Assembly: GCA_965153455.1 (NCBI GenBank)
Contig: OZ234495.1
Location: 8,304,875-8,368,874 of the forward strand
DNA length: 64,000 nt
Direction of reading: 5' to 3'
From: Sphagnum compactum
Taxonomy: Eukaryota > Bryophyta > Sphagnopsida > Sphagnales
The translations under genes and the position numbers were made by a program. The first letter of the stretch is position 1. Each line of letters starts with the position of its first letter. Shown in pieces: positions 11,709 through 23,700 of the stretch. The notes under the pieces were generated by a model. That model was not told the DNA's origin and ran no database searches. It worked only from the letters and a program-made list of their open reading frames with translations.

Positions 11709-14700
11709 TTCTTCCATTGCCACTACCTGAAAGCAATCGATTTTTCTAGGATCTGATTTTCCAAAACCTTCAAAGCAAAATTATGACAAATCCGTGATAC
11801 AAAACTTGGGTTTCTTGATAATGTTCAGTTTTGTTTGTGTTTTAGGGGTTTTTCACACAATGGGTGTCTTTACACTTTTCAGTTTGTTTAAGGGTTTTTC
11901 ACACAATGGGGCTTACATGATGTTTTTCTTCACAGATCAACATTGAAGTGAAAATGGTGGAACCAAATGGACAGGACACTGTTGCTAACGAAGCAAAGAA
12001 TCTTGGTGCAACATGGATTGTTCTTGATAGGCAAGTTTTTTGTAATCGATCCCATAAGCTGATGACAAAACTCTTGTTTGCAGATCTGCTCTTCTATTGG
12101 GTTTCCAGTTTTGTTAGCCCTTCTTTTCTGGGTGGGATTTTAAAATTTTGTTTCTGGAAAATACATAAAATGGGTTAGCATTCTGTTTTGCAGGCATTTG
12201 AAGAAAGAAGGCAAGTGTTGTGTGGAGCTTTTGCAGTGCAATATTGTTGTGGTGAACATTTCGGAGTCCAAGATATTGAAGCTGATTCTAAAGCAAACTG
12301 GATCCTCCCCACATGTGATACAACCAACAAACATTCAGTCAACCTTGGAGGCACCATTGCAAGGAGTTGAAAGGAAGACCAAAAACACTCAGAATCCTTC
12401 AAGAGGATTCGCACAATACCACTACTGTGGTGAGCAACCAAGTATTGTAACAAGAAATGGGGTGCAAAACAACTACTCAAGCTCAAACCAAACAACCCCA
12501 TTGAGCAGCCCTGAGGAAGAAGTTACAACACCGTTCACAGCCTCCAATGCAGGAGGTGGCTCCTCTGAGCACGGCATATCAACCTCAGAGAATACATCTG
12601 CTGAGATTGATACAGCACGACAGAATCATATGTTTCATTCAAAACGAATGGCTGCAAACTCTGTCGCTGTTAGCCCCGTTCTCTCATTGAGCAGCCCACC
12701 AGAGCTTGGTTTGAGTCCACCAGAGCTTGCATTCCAAGGGAGTAGTAACCGCAAGCTAAAACCCACTAAGATCCTCTCTGAAGCAAAGATTCCACCACCA
12801 AAACCTCCATCAGGTAATGTCATCCCTAGTACCTCATCAAGATTTCTCCAATTCTCATGATCTTAAGTTTGTTATATAGTATCTCATGATGGGTGAGCAT
12901 CGTAAGTATGGCATCAAGCCATTGAACCTCGTGTAGGGTTAGGGTTCATCACCTTGTGCAAGTTTACCAGTACTGGATAGGGTTTAGGGTTTAGGGTTTT
13001 AGGGCATCTATCCAATCCCAAGGTTATTAGTCTGGATCTTCAGAACAAAAATTCAGAGATCTGAAGACAGTGTATATTGGTTGCCCCGTGCCAGTCGTGA
13101 TTTTCTTTTGATATTTTGGTTGATATTTGCACATCCGAACAGGGAATAGGGCGGTGGTTTATTCAATGGATCCGATGGTGGCATGTAGACCCACCTCGAG
13201 AGTAGCATCCAGGTCAGCTTCCCGAGCAAGCTCGAGGAGGGATTCACCCGTGAAGATGCTCCAAAGAGAGTCACCGGCAAAGTTGTTAAGTGGCGGCGGT
13301 GGCAGCAGCAGCAGCAGCAGCAGCCGGGATCAGTCACCAAGACAGTTGGAGATTACTCGAACTGGCTACCATGAGGAACGGGAGCTAGGTCAGAGCCTAC
13401 GAGTGATCCTTCAAGACAATGTGGCGATGGACCAGTCGCCTTTCACTGGTGGATCACCATCTGGGTATCAAGGAGACTACGAACCTGCAAACGACTCTCC
13501 GCTACTGAGACCAACAAAACAAGGGAAAACAACAGATGGTGCAATTGGCAACAACAACCGCAACCGGATGGCCATGATGTTATCAAAGCATAATCTTCCA
13601 GGTCCACCACCGTTATGTTCCATATGTCAGCATAAATCACCCATGTTTGGGAAACCGCCTCTAAGGTACACATATATGGAACTGGAGCGTGCCACCGGTG
13701 GATTTTCACAAGCAAATTTTTTGGCAGAGGGTGGCTATGGGTCAGTTCATCGCGGGGTACTTTCAGATGGTCAAGCTGTGGCTGTGAAGCAATACAAACT
13801 AGCCAGTATGCAAGGCGACAAAGAGTTTTGGTCAGAAGTTGAAATTTTGAGCTGTGCACAACACCGCAATGTGGTGATGCTTGTTGGGTTTTGTATTGAG
13901 GGAAAGCGCAGGCTACTTGTCTATGAATTTGTGTGCAATGGGTCACTCGATCTTCACTTATATGGTGCGATTAAAAAGTCTCTCTATAATAAGCCTCAAA
14001 GTGTTTGAATTTATGCCTTGGCTGCCTTCTGAAATTTTTTGATTTTTGATTTTAAAAAATGGGTAGCAAATGATTTTTGTGTTAATTGACATTTTGATGA
14101 CGGCTTTTTTTTGTTTTTGTTTTTGGTAGATCAAGAAAGAACACCACTAGAGTGGGCGTCGCGCCAGAAAATAGCATTGGGGACAGCACGGGGCTTGCGC
14201 TATCTCCATCAAGAATGCCGTGTGGGCTGTATAGTCCATCGCGATTTACGACCCAACAACATTGTTGTCACTCATGACTTTGAACCAATGGTAAAAAGTC
14301 CATGGTTTGTTGGTGTTGCCTACCAAGGCAAGGATATTGTGTTTAGATTCATTATAGAGTATATAATAGCTTAAGGGATTTTGGCCCCTAAGTATGTAAT
14401 AGGTCTGTTTTTATATGAGGATTTTTGAAAGATGATATTTTGGCTTGTGTTGGAATTTGAGATCAGTTCTAGAGTTATAATAATATCATGAAGGATTTTG
14501 GTTTCTTTTAGAGGATTTATTGAAGATTATACTTTTGCATGGTGAAAATTTGAGTTTTCATAATTCTTCTTTTGCCTTAAAGATACTTTTAAATTTAAAT
14601 GGCAGGGCCACAATGTGATGCATCCCTTGTTCCACCTCAAGTTGAGAAAACATTGAGAGTCAATTCACATTACATTTTTATCATCTTTTGAATTCATATT

Positions 14701-16279
14701 ACCAAAGTAGTAGTACTAACTAGCCCGTGAAATTCGAATCTCCAAATTTGTTGAAATATCTAAATTTTTGACTGATTTTTTTTTTTCACAGGTTGGGGAT
14801 TTTGGACTTGCACGATGGCAACCTGATGGTCAGAGGAGTGTTGAAACTCGTGTTCTTGGTACCTTTGGGTATGGAATTCCTAACCCTAATTGAACATTAG
14901 AAATTTTTGTCATGCTGTTGTTTTTCTTAGTTTCCCTTAGTCTACTACATCGTGCATTGCACCCTTGCACTTGTACCCAAAAACCCTAAACCCTGAACCC
15001 TAAACACCCATCACCCTTGTCTTTCAACTCGAATCTCTATCTAAGCAATCTCAAATTCTTCAACTAAATGTTTTTAAATTTAATTAATTGATGAATTTAT
15101 TTACTTACTTTTTTGCGATTGTTTCATTTCTTTTTTGTTTTTTTGGGGGGGGGCCCTGGGGGCAGGTATTTAGCACCAGAGTATACACAACATGGGCAAG
15201 TGACCAACAAGTTGGATGTGTATTCATTTGGAGTCGTCCTATTAGAGCTTGTTACAGGGCGCAAGGCGATTGACATTACCCGTCCCAAAGGGGAGCAATG
15301 CCTAACAGAATGGGTAAAAAAAGGACCAAACATATCAAAACCCACCCAATTTGATCTTGTAGTGAAGACATACACACACACAAAGTTTTGGCGTTTTTTT
15401 GTAGCGAATTTTGTACAAACTTCTTCACAAGGTTTGCTGATGCGCATAAAAGAACACTGAGTTTTTACAAAGCGTACTGGGTTTGCGCAGGCGCGACCCT
15501 TGCTGGAGGAAAAGGGCACCATCCCGATTGACCCTCGTCTTGATAATCGGTATTCTGACATGGAAGTTCATTACATGCTTCATGCAGCCGCCTGTTGTAT
15601 TCGCCGTGATCCGCAGCAACGACCAAACATGTCACAGGCAAGTTTTGTGGGGTTTTTGCACAAAATTTTTGTTTTTTGCAAAAACCCTAAACCCTAAAAA
15701 CCCTAACCCTAGCTGATGTCACGTGTTTCATGACAGGTGATAAGGATGCTGGAGGGTGAGATGATAGTTGAGGTCACATGCAGTGCATCACCAGTCGCTG
15801 CCTATTTTGCGGAACAGATTCCACACACATACATGGGAAGAAGATCAACTGGACTTGAACCCATAATCAAAAAGGCGACTACTCCTATGACCACCACCAC
15901 AACAACAACAACAACAACAACAACAGCAAGGGAAGAAACTGAGAACCCTAATAGTAATCTAGACGCCCATCAAAGCGATCAGGAGTCCTTTTACTCATCA
16001 CCCAATGGTGACTTCAGCAGCTATAATATCGAGTACACACCCCCCTTTGAACCCACACGGAGTCCAACAACAACAACAACAACAACAAAAGACTTCAATA
16101 GTCGGCTGAATGTTGTGACAACACCACCACCACCACCACCACCACCACCAGCAGTTGCCATGCATAGCGCTTCCAACTTGAGCTTTGAGGCATTGAAGTC
16201 TGCTTACGCCGACAAAGGATATTACGCTCCTGTTTCTGCCGCAGCTTATGAAAGCTACAGCCTGGGCAAAGATTTTTGA
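10658..16279 (+). CDS. Receptor-like cytoplasmic kinase with N-terminal USP-like domain (PERK-like, 'inactive kinase SELMODRAFT_444075' family)
   Basis: Proposed exons: 10658-11066, 11428-11627, 11936-12030, 12194-12813, 13143-13964, 14130-14290, 14792-14868, 15166-15313, 15491-15637, 15737-16279. They join in frame to 1073 residues. Residues ~95-255 form a universal-stress-protein-like domain ([28 protein letters not shown]). A serine/proline-rich linker follows, with a C-x2-C pair near ICQHKSP, then a kinase domain from ~614. The kinase has [34 protein letters not shown] and YLAPEY. The usual HRDLK lysine is Arg, as in this family, so weak or absent catalysis is plausible; Lys, HRD Asp and DFG Asp are kept. 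The last ~180 residues are low-complexity with Thr and Pro tracts. No signal peptide or membrane span is seen, so it should be cytoplasmic or peripheral. The start is the first in-frame ATG. An AATAAA lies at 16543-16548. Family assignment is firm; exon 2 is the least certain exon. Confidence 0.9.
12031..12193 (+). other. GC-AG intron in the kinase gene (intron 3)
   Basis: The donor reads AG|GCAAGT and the acceptor TTTTGCAG|G. Only this GC donor gives the conserved family run [12 protein letters not shown]. The nearest GT at 12036 would shift the frame at the normal acceptor. The GCAAGT donor matches the strong consensus known for GC-AG introns. Confidence 0.85.
12978..13004. repeat. Interstitial telomere-like tract (TTTAGGG)n
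   Basis: About three and a half TTTAGGG-type repeats in intron 4 of the kinase gene. A shorter AGGGTTAGGG lies nearby at about 12935. Confidence 0.85.
14980..15005. repeat. Interstitial telomere-like tract (CCCTAAA)n
   Basis: Three to four CCCTAAA-type units, one with a substitution, inside intron 7 of the kinase gene. Confidence 0.8.
15638..15736 (+). other. GC-AG intron in the kinase gene (intron 9)
   Basis: The donor reads CACAG|GCAAGT and the acceptor ATGACAG|GTG. The join gives the family-conserved [14 protein letters not shown]. Using the GT inside GCAAGT breaks the frame. Confidence 0.85.
15681..15711. repeat. Interstitial telomere-like tract (CCCTAAA)n
   Basis: Four imperfect CCCTAAA units in intron 9 of the kinase gene, the GC-AG intron. 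Confidence 0.85.
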
Positions 16280-17229
16280 TTGCCCCTTCCCCTTCGCTTC
16301 CCCCTCCTGACCCTGGGGCTCTCTCTGTGCAAGGCACAAATTTAGATGTGCCTGATAAAGAGGCGGGATGTGGCGACAACAACAAGAAGAAGAAGAGTTC
16401 ATGTTCACCCCACTTCACACTCTCCCCAAGTGATTCCAAGAGTGCTACCAAATTTTGAATGTATGTATATAACAAACAAAATTGATGTTGTGATGGTGGT
16501 GTATATATTTTTTTGCAGAGTCAGGAATTTAGAGATAATGGGAATAAAAAAAATAGAGAGAGAGAGAGAGACACAGAGAGAGAGGGAAAAAAAATTAAAA
16601 ATTAAAAAAAAATGTTAATTTGACCAACCCACACTAGTGTATAAATTGGGTTGTTGTTGTACACAAACACCTCTAAACCCTAAACCCTAAACTCTTCTAA
16701 ACTCTTTATTATAGTAAGGTAATATAGCTTGGGTTGTTTCTACTACAGATTCCGGGTGTTGAAAATGCATTTGCAAATTGAATAGGTAGAATTCCATTTG
16801 CAAATAAATAAATTTCTTGATATGGTTGTGTTTTTTCTTTGTTTTATAAAAATTTAAAATGAATTAAAAAAAAATTTAAAAAAAAAGGTTCTAGCTACCA
16901 ATAGGTAGAGTTTGCTATATTGACCAATGGGTATAATTGACTATGGTTTAATGGGTTACCCATGTTTTGGTTTTAGGAGGGTTAAGATGGTGTTGGGTGC
17001 TTCTTGTGTGAGCATCTTGTTTGCACACAAATTCTTTTGTAATGCAAGCAAGATAGGTTACTCTTTTTTCGCAGTATCATATTATTTGTCACAAAATGAA
17101 AAATGATGAAATGAAGAAAGAAAAACTTATAAAATATGATTTATTTTTGGTTTACTTTGATCCTTTTATAGTTTGGATTTCATAAAAAACAAACATTGTA
17201 AATAATTTGGAGAATATATTCATTTTCAA
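16280..17229. other. 3' flank of the kinase gene and intergenic DNA
   Basis: Contains the probable 3' untranslated region (AATAAA at 16543) followed by AT-rich DNA without a recognisable gene. A (GA)n tract lies at about 16555-16590. Confidence 0.5.
16673..16692. repeat. Interstitial telomere-like tract downstream of the kinase gene
   Basis: Two CCCTAAA units in the 3' flank, about 400 bp after the stop codon. Confidence 0.8.
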
Positions 17230-17400
17230 AAAATATATATATTCTCAAATATTCATTCCATCAGATTTTTTTAAAATTTTCCTTCCCAAAAAAAAATTGT
17301 GATTTAAAAAAAATTTCCTTCCTAAAAATTTCAACATTTTCTGAAAATAATATAATTTAGTGTTGAACAACTGGGGCAAGGTACTCGAGTAATTGGCACC
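17230..17400. repeat. Dispersed repeat, copy A, upstream of the RecQ gene
   Basis: This block shares a diverged but colinear sequence with 45190-45340. Both copies contain AAATTTCAACA, AAAATAATATAATT, TAGTGTTGAA and CAAGGTACT in the same order and near-equal spacing, ending with a GTAATTG-like word and GCACC. Each ends a few hundred bases to 1 kb before the start codon of a different gene. Confidence 0.7.
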
Positions 17401-17481
17401 TGATTCAAGACGTCGATCTCCAGTGGCTGGCACCTCACTCATTCTTCAAGACCTGGACTGTTCAAATGAGCCTTTGTGCGC

Positions 17482-17614
17482 TTCCCGCCAGCGCCCAGGA
17501 AAAGGGCGCCAACCAAAACCCCTCGCACACACGCACACAGAGGAAACGATCTGCGAGTCGGAGATGGTTTGCTTGCGGGGGAAATTCTCAGTTGCAAATT
17601 CATCAGTCCCGCGG
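17482..17614 (+). promoter_or_regulatory. E2F-like sites near the RecQ gene start
   Basis: CTTCCCGCC at 17481-17489 contains TTCCCGC, which fits the E2F core TTSSCGC. TCCCGCGG at 17607-17614 is a weaker relative. They lie 145-280 bp before the ATG in a locally GC-rich stretch. E2F control would fit a DNA helicase. The sites are read by eye and their function is inference. Confidence 0.45.
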
Positions 17615-17758
17615 GTGGGTTGTTTTTGCTGGCTGACTCAAATGGCGGAGGAGGAGGAGAATTGAGGTTTTTTTGGGGGTTTCTAGACCTTCTAATTCCT
17701 TCGGTTGTGTTTGTTTTGTAGCTGGAGCTGCAGCATAGTGGCAGCAGCAGCAGCAACG

Positions 17759-20700
17759 ATGGCCATGCGAAGCGTACCACCTCTCAGTTCCAAGTTGTGC
17801 ACCAACCTGGACGACCCAGAGAAGGAGAACTGTCTGCATGCCGTCGTCCAGAGGAGCAACAAGTCATTGGGTAAGAGAGTATTGGGGGAGAATTTCGCAT
17901 CTGGTCATGTGTTTGCGGTTCCCAAGAAGCTCAGGAAGGACTCGGAGCAGCAAAGAAATGATGATGATGATGGACACAGCATGGGTTTTGTAGATAGCTT
18001 GCCTTTGCCACAGAAGAATGGGAATGCTACAAATGGGTGGAGAATTGGACACCTGCAACAGCAGCAGCAGCAGCAGCTGCTGCCGGTTTCTCCACTTGCT
18101 GGGGATTTGCAATTCACTATCAAAGTGCAAAGGCATGGGAGATTGAGTGAGGAAGACGCTTGCAAAGATGAAAGGCCAGTGTGTGCCGGTGGATTTGCGA
18201 GTTTGGCACCTTCAAGTTTTCTCAAATTGGCCTCCTCCAAGTCTGATTGCGACATCACATCTGGTAGTACGATTATTTCAGCAGTTCCAGACTTCGTAGT
18301 TGCAGCGGAGAAGAAGTCCTGTTGTGAAGAAGATGGTACTCACTTGGAAGCTACAAGAAAAAGACCACCCACGGTTGCCAAGGGATTTGCTCATGTGGAG
18401 GAGACAATTGATACCCAAGAAGTGGAGGTTGTCCTTGCTCCTCCTGAAGCGAGAAATCCCTTCAGAAGCAATGCTGCATCGCGTGTCCTTAATGACCAGA
18501 CTCAAGTAGCTGCCGTAGTACGGATCCAAGAGGAGATTGTTGAAGCTGTTGCACCTGCAGTAAGAAGAAGATCTTCCAGAAGAACTCCTCTTCCTGTCCC
18601 ACTGGAAGAGGCTCAAGTGACTGCAGCAGCACAAACCCATGAGGAGAATGTTGTCAAAAGTGGATTTGCTCCTGCAGGGAAGGGATCTGTCATCAGCCAA
18701 GAGACTCAAGCATCAGAAATCCAAGAGAGGGTTATGAAACCTAATTCTTCTGCAGTGCGGAGATCTGCCAGAAGTGCTACATTGCCTGTCTTCACTGAGA
18801 AGACCCAAGAGGTTGCAAATCGAAGCCAAGAGAAAGTTGTTGTTCCTGCAGGGAGGAGGAGATCCTGCAAGAGAGCGGTGGCGGCAGCAGTGGCGCCTGT
18901 TCTCAATGAAGCAGCTGCAACGCCAATTGAAGAGGACATTGTCACAGTTGAGGTGCCTTCACTCAGAAGATCTGTGAGAAATGCTGTACTGCAGCAGCCT
19001 AGTTATTATACAGAAGAAATCCAGACAGAGGAAGAAACAGAATCACCAAGGAGTTATTATACAGAAGAGATTGACACAGAGGAAGAAACAGAATCGCCAA
19101 GGATTGTTGCCACAGAGGAAACTCCAAGGTTTGTTGCAAAAGAGGAAATGGGATCTGCATCAAGAACAACAATAGCAGTGAAGAAGGTGACGAAGGTTCC
19201 GGAATCATGGGAAGAGAGTTCCTGGTCACATCCAAAAGCTCTCCGAAAATCAGGAGGACCCAAGAGACCCAGCAGCAAAGGGTCAGCCTCTGCAACAACA
19301 ACAACAACAGTGCAGGTTCGTTGGGCATCTCTCTCTCCCTCCCTGACAGACACCTTTGCTTGCATCTTCCTTGAGTACAAAACAGTGTTGAGAAGTTTTT
19401 TCCTTAGGTGCTGATTGTTGTCTGACATAGGTATCTGTCTTTTGCATTAGATCTCTTCTTGGTGGGTTTAGGGTTTATTGGATATGTTCTTGGTGGTGGG
19501 TGGTCCCACTGCCTGTGTTTTGCAAATTAGATTTTTATGAAGATCTTGACACCACCACCACTTGGTGCATTCTCTCACATTTATGTCTTGGTGGTGGTGG
19601 TGATGGTGGCAGAAGACAAGAGATGGTGTCTTGAATCTGCGGGCAGGTGAAAGGGACAATTTTGTAAAGCTGAATATCAATGCAAAGGGAGGACGGCGCA
19701 AGTTCATGAATGGCACCCGTTCTCGCAGGCCCAGTGCTTATGGCCGCCGAGTTAACTTTGGGAAGAAGTTCAAAAGGTACACAGGCTCTGCTGCCACCGG
19801 CGGGATTGGTGAGATGGAGGGAAATGAAACGGTTGAACCCGGTGAAGATCTTGCTGCTGATCAGCAATCAAACCCTAAAACAAAGCAATACTCCAAAACA
19901 AGTGCTAGTCGTCCTTTGAAGTTTGGGTGTTCATCATTGTGGGTTGATGAAGGCTGGCTTGATGAAACTCCTTGGTGTGAATCCAAAACTACTACTACTA
20001 GCCCTTGTTTAGCAGATCTGCAGCTGAATGTGACTGATGATGATAAGAGCCTGAAAGAAGCTGTATCAAAAGCCCTGCAAAACCCTGGTGAAAAAAACCT
20101 GCTCAGTGTACTGCTGCCAGTGTTTGGCTTGAGTTCTTTCCGTAAGGGACAGATGGCTGCTATTGAACGTGTGCTCAGCTTCCAAAATACCATGCTCAGT
20201 CTACCCACTGGAGCTGGGAAATCTCTTTGCTATCAGGTCTTCTCACTCCCTCTCAGTGCCTTCTCTCCTCATCTCAGTTCACTATTTCAGTTGAAACTCT
20301 GATAGACATCTGGATTGTCTTCTGGTCTAAGTTAAACTCACTTGGGTTGTTTTGTATTGCAGCTGCCAGCATATCTTTTACCTGGTATCACTGTGGTGAT
20401 CAGTCCGTTGGTGGCCTTGATGGCAGATCAGCTTCAGAATCTTCCTCCTTTGCTCCCTGGTGCACTTATCAATAGTACTCAGGTACTGAGACCATCACAT
20501 TCACACCCTAATCTTCATGCACATCCATGTGTTGGATCTACCTAGTTGGCGATTCATGTCATGCATGTCCTCAAGTATTAGGGATTCACTATCAACCACA
20601 ACCAGATCAACTAAGTGGCTTCCTCAATTTGGGGTGAATTGTTCCACAGACCCCGAGCGACAGCAGTGCTGTGATCAGCCGACTACGCGCAGGTCAAGTC

Positions 20701-23700
20701 AAGGTTTGTTGATTATGCTTCCTAGCACATCCTACACAGTAAAGGTCTTCATCATCTATAAGAAGACTGCAATGCTCGTCCTCATTGTATTTTGGGGGAT
20801 ATTCTGAATTTCTTGACATTGGGTTGAGCTGAAGTTTGTGTACCCTTGGAATTCAAGCTGTAATCTTGAGTTTGTCCATGTTGTTGCTTTAATGCTTGCA
20901 GATTCTCTTCATATCACCAGAGCGGCTCTTCAGTGAGAGCTTTTTCTCAGCCATGGATGGTCTGCCTCAAATCTCACTGGCTGTTGTAGATGAAGCTCAT
21001 TGCCTCTCGGAATGGTATGTTGAAAGTGAAGAATCAAGAAATAAACCCTTTCTGTCCTCTTAATATGCAAGGAGCTGACTCTCAAACATTTCTTCTTTAA
21101 GGCAGGTCTAACATGAAATTTCTGCAGCAGCAGAATAGTTCAGAAATGAGGATCACTACTTCATTCAAGGTCCTCTTCCATCCTTAAAGATGTTTTCTTT
21201 CTTTCTTTCAGGTCACACAACTTCCGACCATCGTACTACCGGCTGGGCAGCATTTTGCAACACCGTCTGAGAGCAAAATGTGTACTGGCTTTGACAGCAA
21301 CAGCTACAAAAGAGACGGAGTGTGCTATCTTGGGTGCCTTATCCATCCCTGCCTCTGGCGTTATCAAAAGCACACATGTGCGACAGAATCTGCACTTAGC
21401 TGTCTCACGACCTTCACACAGGCATGTGCTTCCTATGTCATTGAACTAAGTTGCTAATATAAATGTCATTGAATAATGTATTGTCTTCATCACAACCGGT
21501 TGTGGGGCAAGGAACTGAATTAACACCGGGGTTGCTTGGTTTATCAACAAATTGCAGGCGGAAGGATTTACTCTCACTACTGAAGTCTAGGCCAATATCT
21601 GCTGTCAAGAGCATCATTGTCTACTGCACCTATCAGGTGTGGTATATAGCTGTCTGCTACCACTGCATCCACGCAAGTGACATCTGTTGTAACCTTGCAT
21701 CACCTGTGTCTACAAGTGAAGTACTTTGAATGACAAGTGTTTTTGGTGAATTGTGCAGCTGGAAGCTGATGACATCAGTAGATATCTGGAAGAGAACAGC
21801 ATCTCCGCTAAGGTATTTTTTTTATTCCCAAGTTACTGTGCTTTTCACGTTCTTAAGTGTCCATTTGTGGGGATATTTTCATGCATGTGCAACCTCTTGT
21901 TCTGCACATTCTGTGCATTGCAAAACAGTTCTCATTGTTAGTTTCATGGCCTGTTGTGGAGAAGTAAAATCCAATGAAGAATTGCTACATTGGGTTTGTG
22001 AATGCAGAGTTACCACAGTGGCAAGTCAAGCTCTGATCGAACCCGTATCTACCAGCTTTTTTGCTGCAACAAACTCCGTGTGGTATGCATTTTCTTTTAC
22101 TGAGCAGGCGGTGTTTTTTTGGTGCTGCCACAGCATTGCCTTATTGCAGCCTACCTGATTGGAGTTATTTTGCTACATCTTGGAAGTCATATCAGTGAGC
22201 TGCTGTTGCTCTTCTTCTCTTCATTTAGTGGAGTATGTGGTGCTTGTGGGTTTACAGGTAGTGGCTACAGTTGCATTTGGGATGGGTTTGGACAAGAGTG
22301 ATGTTGGTGCCGTGAGTCAGCCATCCTTTCCTTTTCACTTGTAGTTTTTGCTAGGAAATTAAGAATATTAGGAACACCATTAGAACCCAATAATGAAGAT
22401 AAGAGCACTCGTTGGTGACAAGAAGTAAATTTTGACTTGTTGCTAGTTTTGACGCAGATTATTCATTACAACATGCCCCGCAGCCTCGAACACTATGTCC
22501 AGGTAAGGAATAATGACTCTCCAGCAAGCTTTGTTTTCCCATATGTTTTGGTTTCAATTTATGCAGTTGAGTGTGAATCTTGGCCAAAGTGGAGAGTACA
22601 GCACTTCAAACTTAAGAGTTTTTTGTATTCTCTTCATTGTAGGAAACTGGGCGTGCTGGTCGTGATGGCAAGCCTGCATTCTGCCATCTCTTTTTGGAAG
22701 ACAATGACTATCTGAAGCTTCGCAGCCTTGCACATAGGTGCCCCCACCCCCGTCCTCTATAGTGCATGTAAAGTGAGATGTGCCTTTTGCAAATGTACTA
22801 CATTGTGCAGAGGAGTTATGGGTAATGCTACTGCTCAGGGCTTATGATGTATCTGTTATTGCAGTGATGGTGTAGATACATTTTCTGTCAACAAGTTTCT
22901 CTGCCGGGTATTCCAGAATCCTTTGGCGGGCTCCCCATGTATGAGCTCAATGTCTATAGAGCCCACAGCCAATGAATTGGATCTCAAGGAGGAGGTATGA
23001 CAACTCTTGATCTCCTCACTTGTGGTGGATCGTCTTCCAATCAGTAATGAGCTTACTGTGATATCTGGATGCTTACAATGGGTTACCATCCAACTAAGCT
23101 CACCGACACTTGAGACTTCCCTGCTTAGATGACCCTGTGAGCAGCATAAACAAGCATTCAGTGTGCTGAGTAAAACCATTTTTTTGCATGACAGGTGATG
23201 GCAACAATTTTGTCATTTTTGGAGGTGGGAGAAGTGCAGTATGTACATGTGCTTTCCAAACTGAAGGCAACATGTATTCTTACATTTTACAAAGTCAGTG
23301 AAGATTTTTCCTATTCTTGCATTCTTTCTGTGCAATGTGCACTTTCTTTCTGATGATCCACATGCATCACATTCTGATGCGTGTTCACAACCACTGTAGG
23401 TTTGAGAATGGCTGCTTTTGTACCAGTTTTGTGAAGAAGATGTTTCACTAACTAGTGAGCTCCACTGTCTGTTCAGAATTCCCCGGATTCACTAGCCAAA
23501 CACAGCCCTTTGGTTGCTGCAATTGTCAAGAGGTGCTTTCTTTTCTACCTTGCCATCTTATTTGGTAGAAGTTTTGCCTTGTTTTCTCAGCTGACAGCTC
23601 CCCTGTATGGTCACTGCAATTTTGACAGCTCATATCGACACATTTTACATGTAGTGATAGGAATATTCAGGTAGCATTGCATTTTTAGCCTTGTCTCAGA

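Noticed and set aside
13443-13946. 167-codon minus-strand frame
   Set aside because: Antisense to conserved kinase exon 5.
18278-18709. 143-codon minus-strand frame
   Set aside because: Antisense to RecQ exon 1; no independent support.
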